Source of the DNA: Cladorhizidae sp. MBARI D1340-BT2
Taxonomy: Eukaryota > Porifera > Demospongiae > Poecilosclerida > Cladorhizidae
Assembly: GCA_028752905.1 (NCBI GenBank)
Contig: JAQNBH010000006.1
Location: 23,236,311-23,300,310, forward strand
Length of the DNA stretch: 64,000 bases
Direction of reading: 5' to 3'
The stretch's first letter is position 1, and each line of letters opens with the position of its first letter. Shown here one piece after another: positions 12,850-22,219 of this stretch. The position numbers and the translations under genes were made by a program. The notes beneath the pieces are model-generated. The model had not been told where the DNA came from. It was given only the letters and a program-made list of their open reading frames with translations, and searched no databases.

Positions 12850-13655
12850 TGAAGGCTAGAGCATTTGCCAGAATGTTGAGTGGGTAAATTTAAGTTGATT
12901 GTCGAGAAAGTCTGTGTAACAAAAAATTCTAGCATAAAAAGCTGTGGTCTCAGCAGTATACTTGGCTATGTGTATATGCTACCTCATGGCATCTCATCAG
13001 CTTATCTAGATGCTACTGCTCAACTTTACTGTTCTCTCCTGACATGTTCAAGACAGCAAAAACAGTAGCGCCTGATTGGCATATGAACAAACATGTGTGA
13101 GTCCACTATCGTGGCTTACCAGGGAACAATTCTTATGCCAGTGTGGACAGCAGGTCCCTAACCAGCTCCAAATATGTAGGAACCAGCTTATTTTTGTGTG
13201 CATGGAACAGCTAGCTTTTACAAATGCCTAGCCATCACAAATGCAACTGCAAAGAAGTTACTCTACTATAGCTAAAGGATCCCAAAATCTAGAACGATCT
13301 GTAGATGACTTACCAAGGTTGTTGGAAAAATAAACTCAGTATGCAGAACAGGATGTAAAAGATAAAACAGTTAGAGAGAAATAATTTCATGAACTGTACA
13401 ACTAATACCTTTTTTTACGATATCTATTTCTGCTGCTCCTCTCCCTTAAGTATTTCTTTAACTCTTCACTTGTATACAATTAGTTTTTATAATTAAGTAC
13501 TTCTTTTCCAGGAGTCACTGATAGTAAGCAGCTCCATTTAACAACATGTGTGCAGAGTGTATCGATATTTTTTATGATGTAACTGTCAACTCACTGATTA
13601 TAGATGTATACAATAACCAAAAGACACACTTTTTGTGATATAGGACTTGATATAG
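12850..13655. other. spacer upstream of coiled-coil exons
   Basis: AT-rich sequence with no clear gene. Upstream exons of the coiled-coil gene at 13656 must lie here or further left, but none could be placed. The open frame at 12880-13068 has no motif. Confidence 0.35.
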
Positions 13656-14122
13656 GCAGAGCAACGTAAACGTGACCATGCTACTGAAAACCGAAAGCGA
13701 CTCGAAGGTAAGCTTCATACTGATGATCAAAGAACCAGTTTAATCCCAGTTTTTCAATAGTGGAGTTGGAGAGCTCTCAAAGAGTCGTTGATCTGAAGAA
13801 GCAACTTTCAGAGAGCTCTCAAAGTGTCGTTGATCTGAAGGAAGAACTTTCAGAGAGCTCTCAAAGTGTCATTGATCTGAAGGAAGAACTTTCAGAGAGC
13901 TCTCAAAGTGTCATTGATCTGAAGGAGCAACTTTCCGAGAACTCTCAAAGTATCGTTGATCTGAAGAAGCAACTTTCAGAGAGCTCTCAAAGTGTCATTG
14001 ATCTGAAGGAAGAACTTTCAGAGAGCTCTCAAAATGTCGTTGATCTGAAGGAGCTAGTTTCGGAGAACTCTCACACTATCACTGATCTGAAGAAAGACTT
14101 GATTCACTATGAATCAAGATAA
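13656..14122 (+). CDS. 3' exons of a coiled-coil protein with 14-residue repeats
   Basis: Two exons can be joined. Exon 13656-13707 (acceptor GATATAG, donor GTAAGC) encodes a charged helix (AEQRKRDHATENRKRLE). A 53-nt intron ends TTTTCAATAG. Exon 13761-14122 continues in the same frame: the single base left over from the first exon plus TG makes a Val codon. It then encodes about eight copies of a 14-residue unit (LSESSQSVIDLKEE), followed by HYESR and TAA at 14120. The unit is 42 bp at DNA level. Leu and Val/Ile positions alternate as in a heptad-based coiled coil (two heptads per repeat), with Ser-Glu/Ser-Gln on the exposed face. The exact frame match across a short intron argues for a real gene rather than a random minisatellite. 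The 5' part is not visible and I do not recognise the protein. It may be a cytoskeletal or scaffold-type coiled coil. Confidence 0.6.
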
Positions 14123-15639
14123 TTATGGTAAGCAATCATACTATATAAGGCATGGTGTCCAGACATTTATTTCTGTATGTGCATAACATGGATATGTGGG
14201 AGGTGTTGGCCATAAGCATGCATGGCAGGGTTTTGTTTGTACTCATGTCTGTTTGTGCATTTGTATGTATGACTGCTCTCGGAGGATCATTGCCAAACTT
14301 GGTAGGCAGATTATGAATTATGTATCATCATTCAATTTTGAAGTCATGATCAATGGGGAGGGTCTGTGTCCTATTATGCTGCTTTTCATAAGTAACATCT
14401 GAGGAAAGACTTGTTTCAAGTGCATAGTTATGACTAACGTCTTTTTTATATGTTGCCTATTGACCTGTCTGATCATTTTCATTGTGAGTATGCTACTCAT
14501 TTGGAACTGGGGTAAAAAATCATTTTTAGCATTCATAAAAATATTTGCATAAAATTATATCTTAGAGAATCGTGCTTAAAGCTTACATATATGTTCAAAC
14601 AACTTACATTACTGTAATTATATACTGCAAGCCCATGGGCAATTAAAACGCCAGAGTTTGTATTGTGGGTGCTTTCATCATGAAGCTGGTTATTCCAAAT
14701 GATGCCCACTCATGTTATTCACATGCACATTGCTAATCTGCAATAAATTTGAAGCAAAATTTTGCATGTGAAGCTGCTGCATGTGCTTTAGCTAGTTGTT
14801 CTTGTTCTCAGGATTACTGAAATGTCAAAGTTGTCAACTTTCCAATGGGCACTTGTTATGTGTAACCAGTTTAGTCCTAAAACAGCATCTGCTGCTTGGG
14901 TTCAAAAAAGACACCTAGCAAGCCTTGAATCCTGTTGAGATATGAGCTTTATGAGTTTGCAATCCGACTTTTAGAAATACGAATCAAACCAGATAGGGCA
15001 TGCTACTCTACACCCAATAAACAACATTTGCTTGACTTCTAATTATGCTCATGTTATAAACTTACTTTGATACTGTGTCTTTGAAACTGTAGGTCGTCTT
15101 GACAACACAGAAAGCCAAAAAGGAACTTCTCAATGTCAGGTATCAGCTGAAGTTAGAGTATACACAAGCATTTGATATTTATCCTTTTTTAATATTATTT
15201 TATAATTTCATCTTCAGAGCAGAGATGTGCATATATTTAGTAAGTTACTAAGAAATAGAGATACTCTAATTGTACTTTTCATTATGTACAGTTTGTACAA
15301 TTTATCAGGGGAGTAATTTTTGTAGTCAAGCTTCTTGTGCCACTAATCAAGAGTTCTCTATTCAGTTTGCCATTATTTGTATGCGAAATTACTTGATATT
15401 AAGTGGTAACTGAAATTTCATTGGTTTGCCATACACTGTGTCTTGTTATGTCGCAGAGACTGCTTGCCTTCTTAACCTGGCTATTGTACTTGTTAAAAAT
15501 ATCTCAGGGTATTCTAGTAACAGGATAGTTCACGTCATATTGTGAACCAGCCTTTAGAAAGACTATGAATGTGACCCTAACAACCCAAGGAGTGTGAGGT
15601 TCAATCAACACCAATTCACACTTAACATAGATTAGAGGG
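14123..15639. other. spacer, one weak exon candidate
   Basis: Mostly AT-rich. A possible exon lies at 15093-15139, with acceptor AAACTGTAG, donor GTATCA and open sequence starting GRLDNTESQKGT. With nothing to connect it to, it stays a candidate. Open frames at 14196-14402 and 14318-14536 look like chance. Confidence 0.3.
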
Positions 15640-15875
15640 ATGTGACTAGAGCTAAGGCTTGGACTAGAGTTAAGGCTAAGGCTTGGACTAGAGTTAAGGC
15701 TAAGGCTTGGACTCGAGTTAAGGCTAAGGCTTGGACTAGAGTTAAGGCTAAGGCTTGGACTAGAGTTAAGGCTAACGATTGGACTAGAGTTAAGGCTAAG
15801 GCTTGGATTAGAGTTAAGGCTAAGGCTTGGTCTAGAGTTAAGGCTAAGGCTAGAGCTAGAAATAGGGCTAGGCAT
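15640..15875. repeat. 24-bp minisatellite
   Basis: About nine tandem copies of GCTAAGGCTTGGACTAGAGT plus TAAG, with scattered point changes and degeneration at the right end into GCTAGAGCTAGAAATAGGGC. The unit is a multiple of three, so both strands stay open: Ala-Lys-Ala-Trp-Thr-Arg-Val-Lys on + and Ser-Leu-Asn-Ser-Ser-Pro-Ser-Leu on -. Neither frame has a start context, flanking domain or splice support, so I do not call a gene. Confidence 0.85.
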
Positions 15876-16084
15876 CCGACTGATATATTTGTGGCTGGCC
15901 TTCTATACTAGCCCAAGCTCTAGCCCTAGGCCATAATATACTGTGGTTATCCATCTGCGTGCTGAGATATAGTTACAATTTTCAAGGTGTTAGCTAGCCA
16001 TAGCCATTTCTTATTGATACAGATCATAGATTATATGTACTGGACAAGTTAGAAGAAGAGGGCCTGGTAGTGTCAGAAGAGTTA

Positions 16085-16680
16085 GCCACACCCACAATCA
16101 TGACCATTTTTTTCCTTCCAAGAGGCCTTTTGAAAAAACATTGTAGCATAGAGGTTGTTCCAGTAGACTTGGTACTATTCATAGCGGAGGCTTCATTATG
16201 ATGAAGTGGAAGGTCAAGTGTGCTGTTATTTTAGCTTGACAGTTCTAACAAAATATCTACGAAAAGTGGAACCTCTGAAGCTGCATTTTATGTTAGAATG
16301 CAGTCTACATTATATATATGCTACGCGCAAACCTGGAATTTGCTCAATCCTAGGATCGCGCAAGGTCAAACTCAAACCTCCAATCTGCACTCTCAAAACC
16401 AAGAATTTGGTAATAACAGTAAGTTGCTCAATCTAGGATTGATCATAGAATTTCTACTCAATAGAACAGGTAAAAGTTGCTCATTCTGGCAAGAAACCTT
16501 GGATCCAAGGTTTGCGCACACTATCCTTGGATCGCGCTAGGTCAAACTCAAACCTCAATCTGCACTCTCAAAACCAAGAATGTTAATAGGAGCAGTAAAA
16601 GTTGCTCAATTCTAGGATTTATCATAGAATTTGTAGCTCTAGAAACAGGTAAAAGTTGCTCATTCTGACAAGATAGTTGC
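16085..16680 (+). mobile_element. diverged fragment related to element 1, with internal duplication
   Basis: 16085-16250 resembles 55770-55895 (TCAAGTGTGCTGTTATTTTAGCTTGACAG against TCGAGTGCCCTGTTATCTTTGCTTGACAG). 16315-16370 resembles 56705-56760 (CGCAAACCTGGAATTTGCTC, then AATCCTAGGATCGCG). Both matches lie upstream of or within the 5' part of element 1, and the orientation is opposite to the adjacent left copy. The two matched blocks are separated by hundreds of bases less here, so it is a deleted derivative. 16350-16490 is repeated in 16530-16670 (GTCAAACTCAAACCTC...CACTCTCAAAACCAAGAAT...GGTAAAAGTTGCTCATTCTG). No coding capacity. Confidence 0.6.
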
Positions 16681-16797
16681 ATTCCATAAAGGCCAAATCT
16701 TGTACATACAAAATTCGTACAAAATTCATAACCGAGTAGTCCAATTCAGTTAGCAATTAATACATGTCCAATCCATATCTTCTGATCGAAATACAAC

Positions 16798-17600
16798 TCA
16801 GGGAATCTTGATGCACTTGTCATGGTACCACTCCCCATATTTTGAACATTCTGCCATCCTACTTTTGTTCCATGGCATTCGGCAGACGCAGAACAGTTCG
16901 ATTGTTTGAAATGGTTCGATTGCCGGAGAGAGGTTTGTAACAGTTTTACCAGGAAAAGGTAGCATTTTACGTGACTCGAAACAATTTACGAGGTGACATC
17001 TCATTTTGGAGATATCCTTGGCTGGATCTTCACCATAACAGAGGGCTACTGCACAAGCAATAGCAAAAACTCCACAGTCATTACCATTGGTCTGCTGCTG
17101 AATGTTCATAAACCTTGCTGTGATCGTTTTATTCCTTGAAAATACAAGTGCAGCTATCTGTTCAGAAGTTGAGTGAGGCAAACGATTGTAAAGACTATCA
17201 TATACCTTAACTTCACTATTATCTTCCTTGCTCAGCTCAATGCAGATCCAGTGGTTGTTTTGACTGTTCAAAATCTAGACTGCATGACTCTGAATAACGT
17301 CAGTGCTAAGATTAGAGACCACAGTAGTAGCTTGCAATCTTTTGATGGAGAGAAATACTTTTTTGAGAAGTTTCTGAGAGGCATACATATGGGAATCCAC
17401 TAACCAGTTCCCATTAAGAATCATGTCACGATCTTCTTTATACAACACTAGGTCTGGGATCCACATTGGTGGGACTGGTATATCAGGGTAGTGATCAACA
17501 ATAACTAGTCCAGGCTTTCTATCATCACTGACAGAACTATCTAGAAGTTCAACATCATCAAAAAAAATTTGGTCTTTAGTAGCTCTACTGACAGACCACC
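16798..17600 (-). pseudogene. element 1 C-terminus: Ulp1 (C48) protease and PHD-like finger
   Basis: Reading leftward: VPPMWIPDLVLYKEDRD, then LNGNWLVDSHMYASQKLL (the usual Ulp1 lead-in). The catalytic His follows in NNHWICIEL, the Asp in VYDSLY, the Gln in NIQQQTNG and the Cys in GNDCGVFA, so all expected C48 catalytic residues are present. A PHD-like segment follows (FCVCRMPWNKSRMAECSKYGEWYHDKC), in which one expected zinc-binding Cys is Tyr and the last pair is absent. An in-frame TAG at 17275-17277 sits just before the catalytic His, splitting the protease into open frames 17278-17466 and 16798-17271. Ulp1-like proteases cleave ubiquitin-like modifiers; a role in transposition is only inferred from repeated association with integrases. 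The exon is probably preceded by an intron ending near 17600. Confidence 0.8.
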
Positions 17601-17698
17601 CACAACACTACTATCAGGCCACTTACAGAACTATCTACAAGTTTGACATCATCGACAACTTTTTTTCCACAGGTAAGCCAGTAGCTCTGGTGATGGCA

Positions 17699-18253
17699 CT
17701 ACCCACAAACAACACCATCATGGAATCCTTTCTTGTCACTGTTAAAGCAAGGTAATCCAGTATGACATCTTTTGGTGCACAACTTTCTGGCTTTCTTACA
17801 AGAGCAATGAGAGTTTTTGCATCCACCTTTGCAACCACATGAGTTACCATAATAGGCATTCTTAGGGTTAAAGAGCAGTGCAGTTTCTCGTAGAGACAAA
17901 AAGGATTCCATTTTCCAGTCATTTGGTGAAAGCTCGACTTTGCCAGAATACCGCTCAAGTTGTCCATCATAAGCACAGTTTTTCAATACCCCATATTGAC
18001 AACGTAGGCGATACACAGGTCTCTTGGTACCAGAGACAACAACTATTACACATGGTATCCATCGAAAATCAGTTGATGCTCTGTCGATTCGTGGGATTTG
18101 AATGCTGACTAAATCCCCAACAGCAAATGATTCAACAGCATGGCGTTTCCGTTTACTGTATTGTTTCACCATTCTTTCAGCATTCAATAGATAGTTTCTA
18201 TCAGCTTCCTTTCTTCGTTTGCTATGCTTTTGGCTTGTTGCTAATGGAGTACC
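17699..18253 (-). pseudogene. element 1: integrase C-terminal region and CXC cysteine cluster
   Basis: Exon with acceptor TTTCTTCAG at 18254 and a likely GTAGTG donor at about 17700. It encodes a basic helix (NAERMVKQYSKRKRHAVES), a beta-rich module of the SH3-like type found after integrase cores (FAVGDLVSIQIPRIDR, RWIPCVIVVV), and a dense cysteine cluster (NSCGCKGGCKNSHCSCKKA, then CTKRCHTGLPCFN) resembling tesmin/TSO1-type CXC motifs. It is open throughout. CXC modules bind DNA or zinc in host proteins; here DNA targeting is an inference. This exon is absent from the right copy, which is cut at the base equivalent to 18424. Confidence 0.75.
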
Positions 18254-18423
18254 TGAAGAAATATTTTTAATAAAATGTTTATTACATCATCAAAATGTTA
18301 TATAATGGGATTGCGAAAAGTAATTTACTTGTGTTTTCACTCTCAAGTCTCAACACAAGGAAAGCTCTGTGCAATGTTTATTTGGTATTATAATAGAATG
18401 TCTAAAATTGTTTTACTCTCCAT

Positions 18424-18775
18424 TTACTGACCCTGGATTAGAAATATTAAAAGGTCTAAAATTGTTTTACTTTGCTTATTTCTGATATCACTCTCTGTGC
18501 AATGAGGTTCACTACAGTGATGGTGAGGAGTGTTCAGCAGAGCTTGGATCATCTGAACAAGGTAGAGGAGTAGAACTTTTGTCTGCTGATACATGTTCCA
18601 TAGGCTCAGTTTCATTGATCAAGTCTGCGATATCTTCCTCCATAACTGACCCTAGATTAGTACCTGGAAATACACCGCTACGTGGTAGTTGTCCGTATCC
18701 CAATTCGTATGGAGTACACTTCATGGTTTCATGAACACATGTATTCAGTTGATCTAGTAGTATACACATACACAC
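18424..18775 (-). pseudogene. element 1: post-integrase helix and acidic linker
   Basis: Open sequence begins with LDQLNTCVHETMKCTPYELG, the conserved helix after retroviral-type integrase cores (Asn...Thr-Pro-Tyr-Glu-Leu), then an acidic Ser-rich linker (DIADLINETEPMEHVSADKS). The frame ends early at 18512 after SPSL. By comparison with 59222-59431 the left copy has lost about 8 nt near 18530. The right copy instead lost ~46 nt near 59205. Confidence 0.7.
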
Positions 18776-19022
18776 CCAAAAAAGCAGAGATGACCAAGTA
18801 TGTGAAGTTCATGCTGCCATCAGGATGCCAGTATTAGGCATATTAGTACTACAATGGCTGTACTAAACACTCATCTATAACCTATCAATCACCATTACCA
18901 TGAAAAGTTCAGCTAGATTACATATTTATGGTATCTTCTTTTATAGTATCATACAGTCACCAATTATAGTTGTTTATGAATCACTATTGTTTATGAAACA
19001 ATATTATGAAAATCAAACATAC

Positions 19023-19672
19023 ACTGAATTTCTGGTAACCAATGTGACCATGCCATATCACATTCATTCTGTTCAAACCGACATGCAAGAAGTTCTTCAA
19101 CTTTAGCATTTGCACGTTCCACTAGACCCTGTTATTGAGGGTGTCTTGGTCGACCGTTTATGATGGTGGCTTTCCCCGGCCAGGTCTTCACCAGTTTGTC
19201 TATGATATGATTGACAAATTCTCTTCCGTTATCAGATTGGAATATCTATACATAGGAACACTCAAGCATGCCGTAACCATTAATAATCAATTATGGGTCA
19301 CACAAACCTTGGGAACACCGAAATATGCAAAAACACGACTGGATAAGTTTTTAGCCACCTCAATTGCACTCTTGTGCTCAAGAGCAAACAGTACATGGAA
19401 TTTGGACCAATGATCCATGTAGTGGCCAATCCAGTTATGGCGGTCGTCTGGTCTATGTCGCATGTCAATCAAATCCACCTAAATAAGACGATGCTAAATA
19501 CCAACATATTTGGTACTAATAATATTACCTGTCCTCGAGTCATAAACCCAGAAGAAATGATAGGTTTAAGTGGGGCACTGTTGGTTTGTGGCTTCTGAAG
19601 GTTAATCACACTACATAATTGAACGTACTTCTCCACAACAGATCTTGGTAGACACGCATAGTTCGAAGAAAT
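19023..19672 (-). pseudogene. element 1: DDE integrase core, three exons
   Basis: Exons 19529-19672, 19308-19478 and 19023-19245 are separated by 50- and 62-nt GT-AG introns. The first gives LPRSVVEKYVQLC and LKPIISSGFMTRGQ. The second carries the first catalytic Asp (VDLIDMRHRPDDRHNWIG). The third holds the second Asp (QSDNGREFVN) and the catalytic Glu (GLVERANAKVEELL). The arrangement matches rve integrases of the KRBA2-like type. An in-frame TAA at 19132-19134 interrupts the third exon just before GLVER. The right copy (58655-58877) is open at that point but has a 2-nt insertion in its first exon. Exon lengths agree between the copies apart from that insertion. Confidence 0.85.
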
Positions 19673-20455
19673 CTAGAGGGAGTATGGTGAAGACAGAGAA
19701 TTGAATTACCTTTGATAACCAAAACAGATCACTATTATAAAATGTCGCTGGTTGTTTATCACATACTAAAACAACAGGATTAACCCATGGGTAATTAGAT
19801 ATTCACATTAAAACGCTGAGAGGTGGATGCTTGCTGTATCTAGTGGATGAAACGGACAATGTAAATCTAAATGCACACACCCATGTTTTTGCTACTATTA
19901 GAAGGATGTAGGTCAAACCGATATAAAATAGGAAATAGGTGAAACATAAGGATTCATAACATCCAAACGTCAACATACTTCATATCGAGTGTTTTATGTT
20001 GTGTCCAAAATGTAACTTGCTGTGTGTTCCAATTTTTCAATAAAAGTGAATTGGAGGTTACTACTACAATAGTAGTGTTTTACTCATATGCTGCGCTGCA
20101 CTGTCCTTGGACTCAATTGAATTTGGATATGACAAATTGTATGTTTGCACTTACCAAAACCATATAAAAGTTAGAGATAGCAACCTTATGTCAGGACCTC
20201 AATTCAAATATTCATGGTCACCTGATTAAAAACATTTTATGGTTGACATGAGCTATACCCATATTATGCACAGCTTATATAACTGACAGTCAGTCACAAT
20301 TTTCAATCTCATGTGCAATCTTTAGGTGTTCAACCAGTAGAGCTACACTGTACCTACAATATTTGAGTGCCAAAATGAGAGCATGCATCAAGGGCCAAAC
20401 ACAAGATCACATGCATAGAATCTGTTTTTATATAGAAATGATAGACATTCTCTAC

Positions 20456-20583
20456 CTCGGCTAGAGCCTTTTATAGCCCATATGACCTTGAACATCACAG
20501 TGCACTCTATTCAAAATAGTATGAAACTTTTCAATGTAAGCCATGCTCCGATAATGACCAAGGATGGAGGAGTCATTCTCATC
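20456..20583 (-). pseudogene. element 1: H2C2-type integrase N-terminal exon
   Basis: A 128-nt exon (acceptor TTTTTTTCAG, donor GTAGAG) encodes DENDSSILGHYR, then FHTILNRVHCDVQGHMGYKR, the His-His half of an integrase zinc-binding domain. An in-frame TAG follows YKRL in both copies, so either the stop predates the duplication or the splice donor lies a few bases earlier than I placed it. The Cys half is in the next exon (YVQLC), whose second Cys is not conserved. Left introns around this exon are much longer (about 0.8 kb) than those inside the core. Confidence 0.65.
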
Positions 20584-20819
20584 CTGAAAAAAAGATTAGA
20601 TTAAAATGACACCGTATAACTGCGATTCAGTAAAGCGTCTGGCTCATGAAGTGAATGGCTACTGGATTTCAATCAATTAAACAAAGTTTTGTCTTTGTTA
20701 TTATCATCCATGCCTATAGATTGGCACTTGACTTGTGGCTTTAAACTTATAAAATAAGGAGACCTGTCTAACAACAAAATATGTCTCACTAAATATATCA
20801 CTGGCTATTATGGGTTTAA

Positions 20820-21765
20820 TCACCTTTTTCTTTGCTGGTATACAAAGTACATCCTTAAGCCCAAGAGCAAGGTACTCCAAAAGTTAAAAACATTTTTGTT
20901 TCACCCAAAAATTGAATTTAGGATCACTGTTCGCCATTCCCCTTTCAGAAATTTGACAACAGCTTGTCCCTTTGTTCTTGATATGGTTTTGCTTCCAAGG
21001 TTCCTTCCAGAAAGAAAGGTTTGCTGAACATTAATCATCATAGGCATTCTCTCCTTCCATTTCTCCTTCCTACAACCTCTTCCCATGTGGGAGCAAACTT
21101 GTTTTGATCTAATTGGTGATCAGGTATTGGCTTTCGCGATCCTAGGATTGAGCAAATTCCAGGTTTGCGGGTAACATATATATTGTAATTGGCGAGATGC
21201 AACAATTGCCTTCAAGCAGTATATAGAAAGGCAGTGCCACAAGTGTTCTGTGGAGTAGTACTGACACAATGGTCCGGGCATTGTGGTAATAAATATTATT
21301 AACCCTGTGCATTTATACTTTGAGACATCAGCAAAACGTTGTCTCAATGTTTACAAAAATGCCTATGATCATATTTTTTATAAAATATAATACTCTCTTG
21401 CTTTATGGTTAGTATAGGTAGATCTTCATTATCTTTCATGCAATTAAAGATAGTTCTTGTAGCATTGGTTGCACATATCACAAGAATCAATATTTGCATA
21501 ATACTTACAGGTCCCCAGCATCCTTCTCTGTATACTCAAGTCATTATTCTCAATAGCTCATCCAAACACTGATGACGGATGTAGTGTTCTATTTTTTACA
21601 AGCTAACATGCTGAATTATTATTTTTTTACTGCATATATCTTGGAATCATCTTCCCTCATAAACTTCAGCAACTTATAAGAATTCCTATCACTATGGTCG
21701 TTGTGGCTGCTGATTCCAAATCCCTGTCTTGGAAAGAATTCGAGGAATGATGGTTTAGTAGCCAT
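20820..21765 (-). pseudogene. element 1: N-terminal exons, function unknown
   Basis: Two blocks conserved in both copies. 21625-21765 encodes MATKPSFLEFFPRQGFG and a basic continuation (KLLKFMREDDSKIYAVKK). 20820-21088 encodes MGRGCRKEKWKERMPMM, then a Lys/Arg-rich stretch and EYLALGLKDVLCIPAKKKV in a shifted frame. The position before the H2C2 exon suggests the N-terminal region of the element's protein. I recognise no domain. Confidence 0.45.
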
Positions 21766-22219
21766 TGCTAAGAACTGCTAAGCATCTCACTTAAATTGTG
21801 TGTTGTTGTGCAGGTAGCTAATACTACACAGAATGCTTGTGATACTGCATCTGTTTATGCTGCTTGTAGGAAACTATTGCATATTTCCATATACATAACT
21901 ACAAGTAATAATTACCTACCTGACTGTATGCTTGCATAAAGATATAAATATTATCCAGTTAGCAATTCCATTCTTATTTACAGAGCATTAGAGATTCAAG
22001 CCTTCATGGACTATCCTTGTCACAACTGTCAAGCAAAGATAACAGGGCACTCGACCTTCAAAATTAAGCCACTGCTACGAAAGGAACTAAGTCGTCTGGA
22101 ATGATCCTAACACTGTCTTTTTCAAAAAGGTTGCTTGGGCAAAAAATTTAACTTGGTTGTGAGGCTCGTTATGGAAAGGCAAGGATCCAGATCTAGTAGA
22201 AGCACTAGAAACATGTTAA

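Larger units (their letters stand above)
16798..21765 (-). mobile_element. element 1, left copy: Ginger-like integrase element (KRBA2-like)
   Basis: A multi-exon minus-strand gene runs from an N-terminal exon (ATG at 21765) through an H2C2-type exon, a DDE integrase core, a linker, a Cys-rich CXC domain, a Ulp1 protease and a PHD-like tail at 16798. No gag, reverse transcriptase or LTR accompanies it. Integrase plus Ulp1/PHD additions is known from Ginger-type DNA transposons, whose integrase is related to that of Ty3/gypsy elements. Terminal inverted repeats and target duplications could not be fixed, so the outer limits are coding limits only. This copy keeps the C-terminal part that the right copy lost, but carries its own stops. 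Confidence 0.75.

Noticed and set aside
19135..19598. Plus-strand frames of 74-92 residues, repeated at 58294-58765 on the minus strand
   Set aside because: Antisense shadows of the element 1 integrase core; conservation follows from the duplication.
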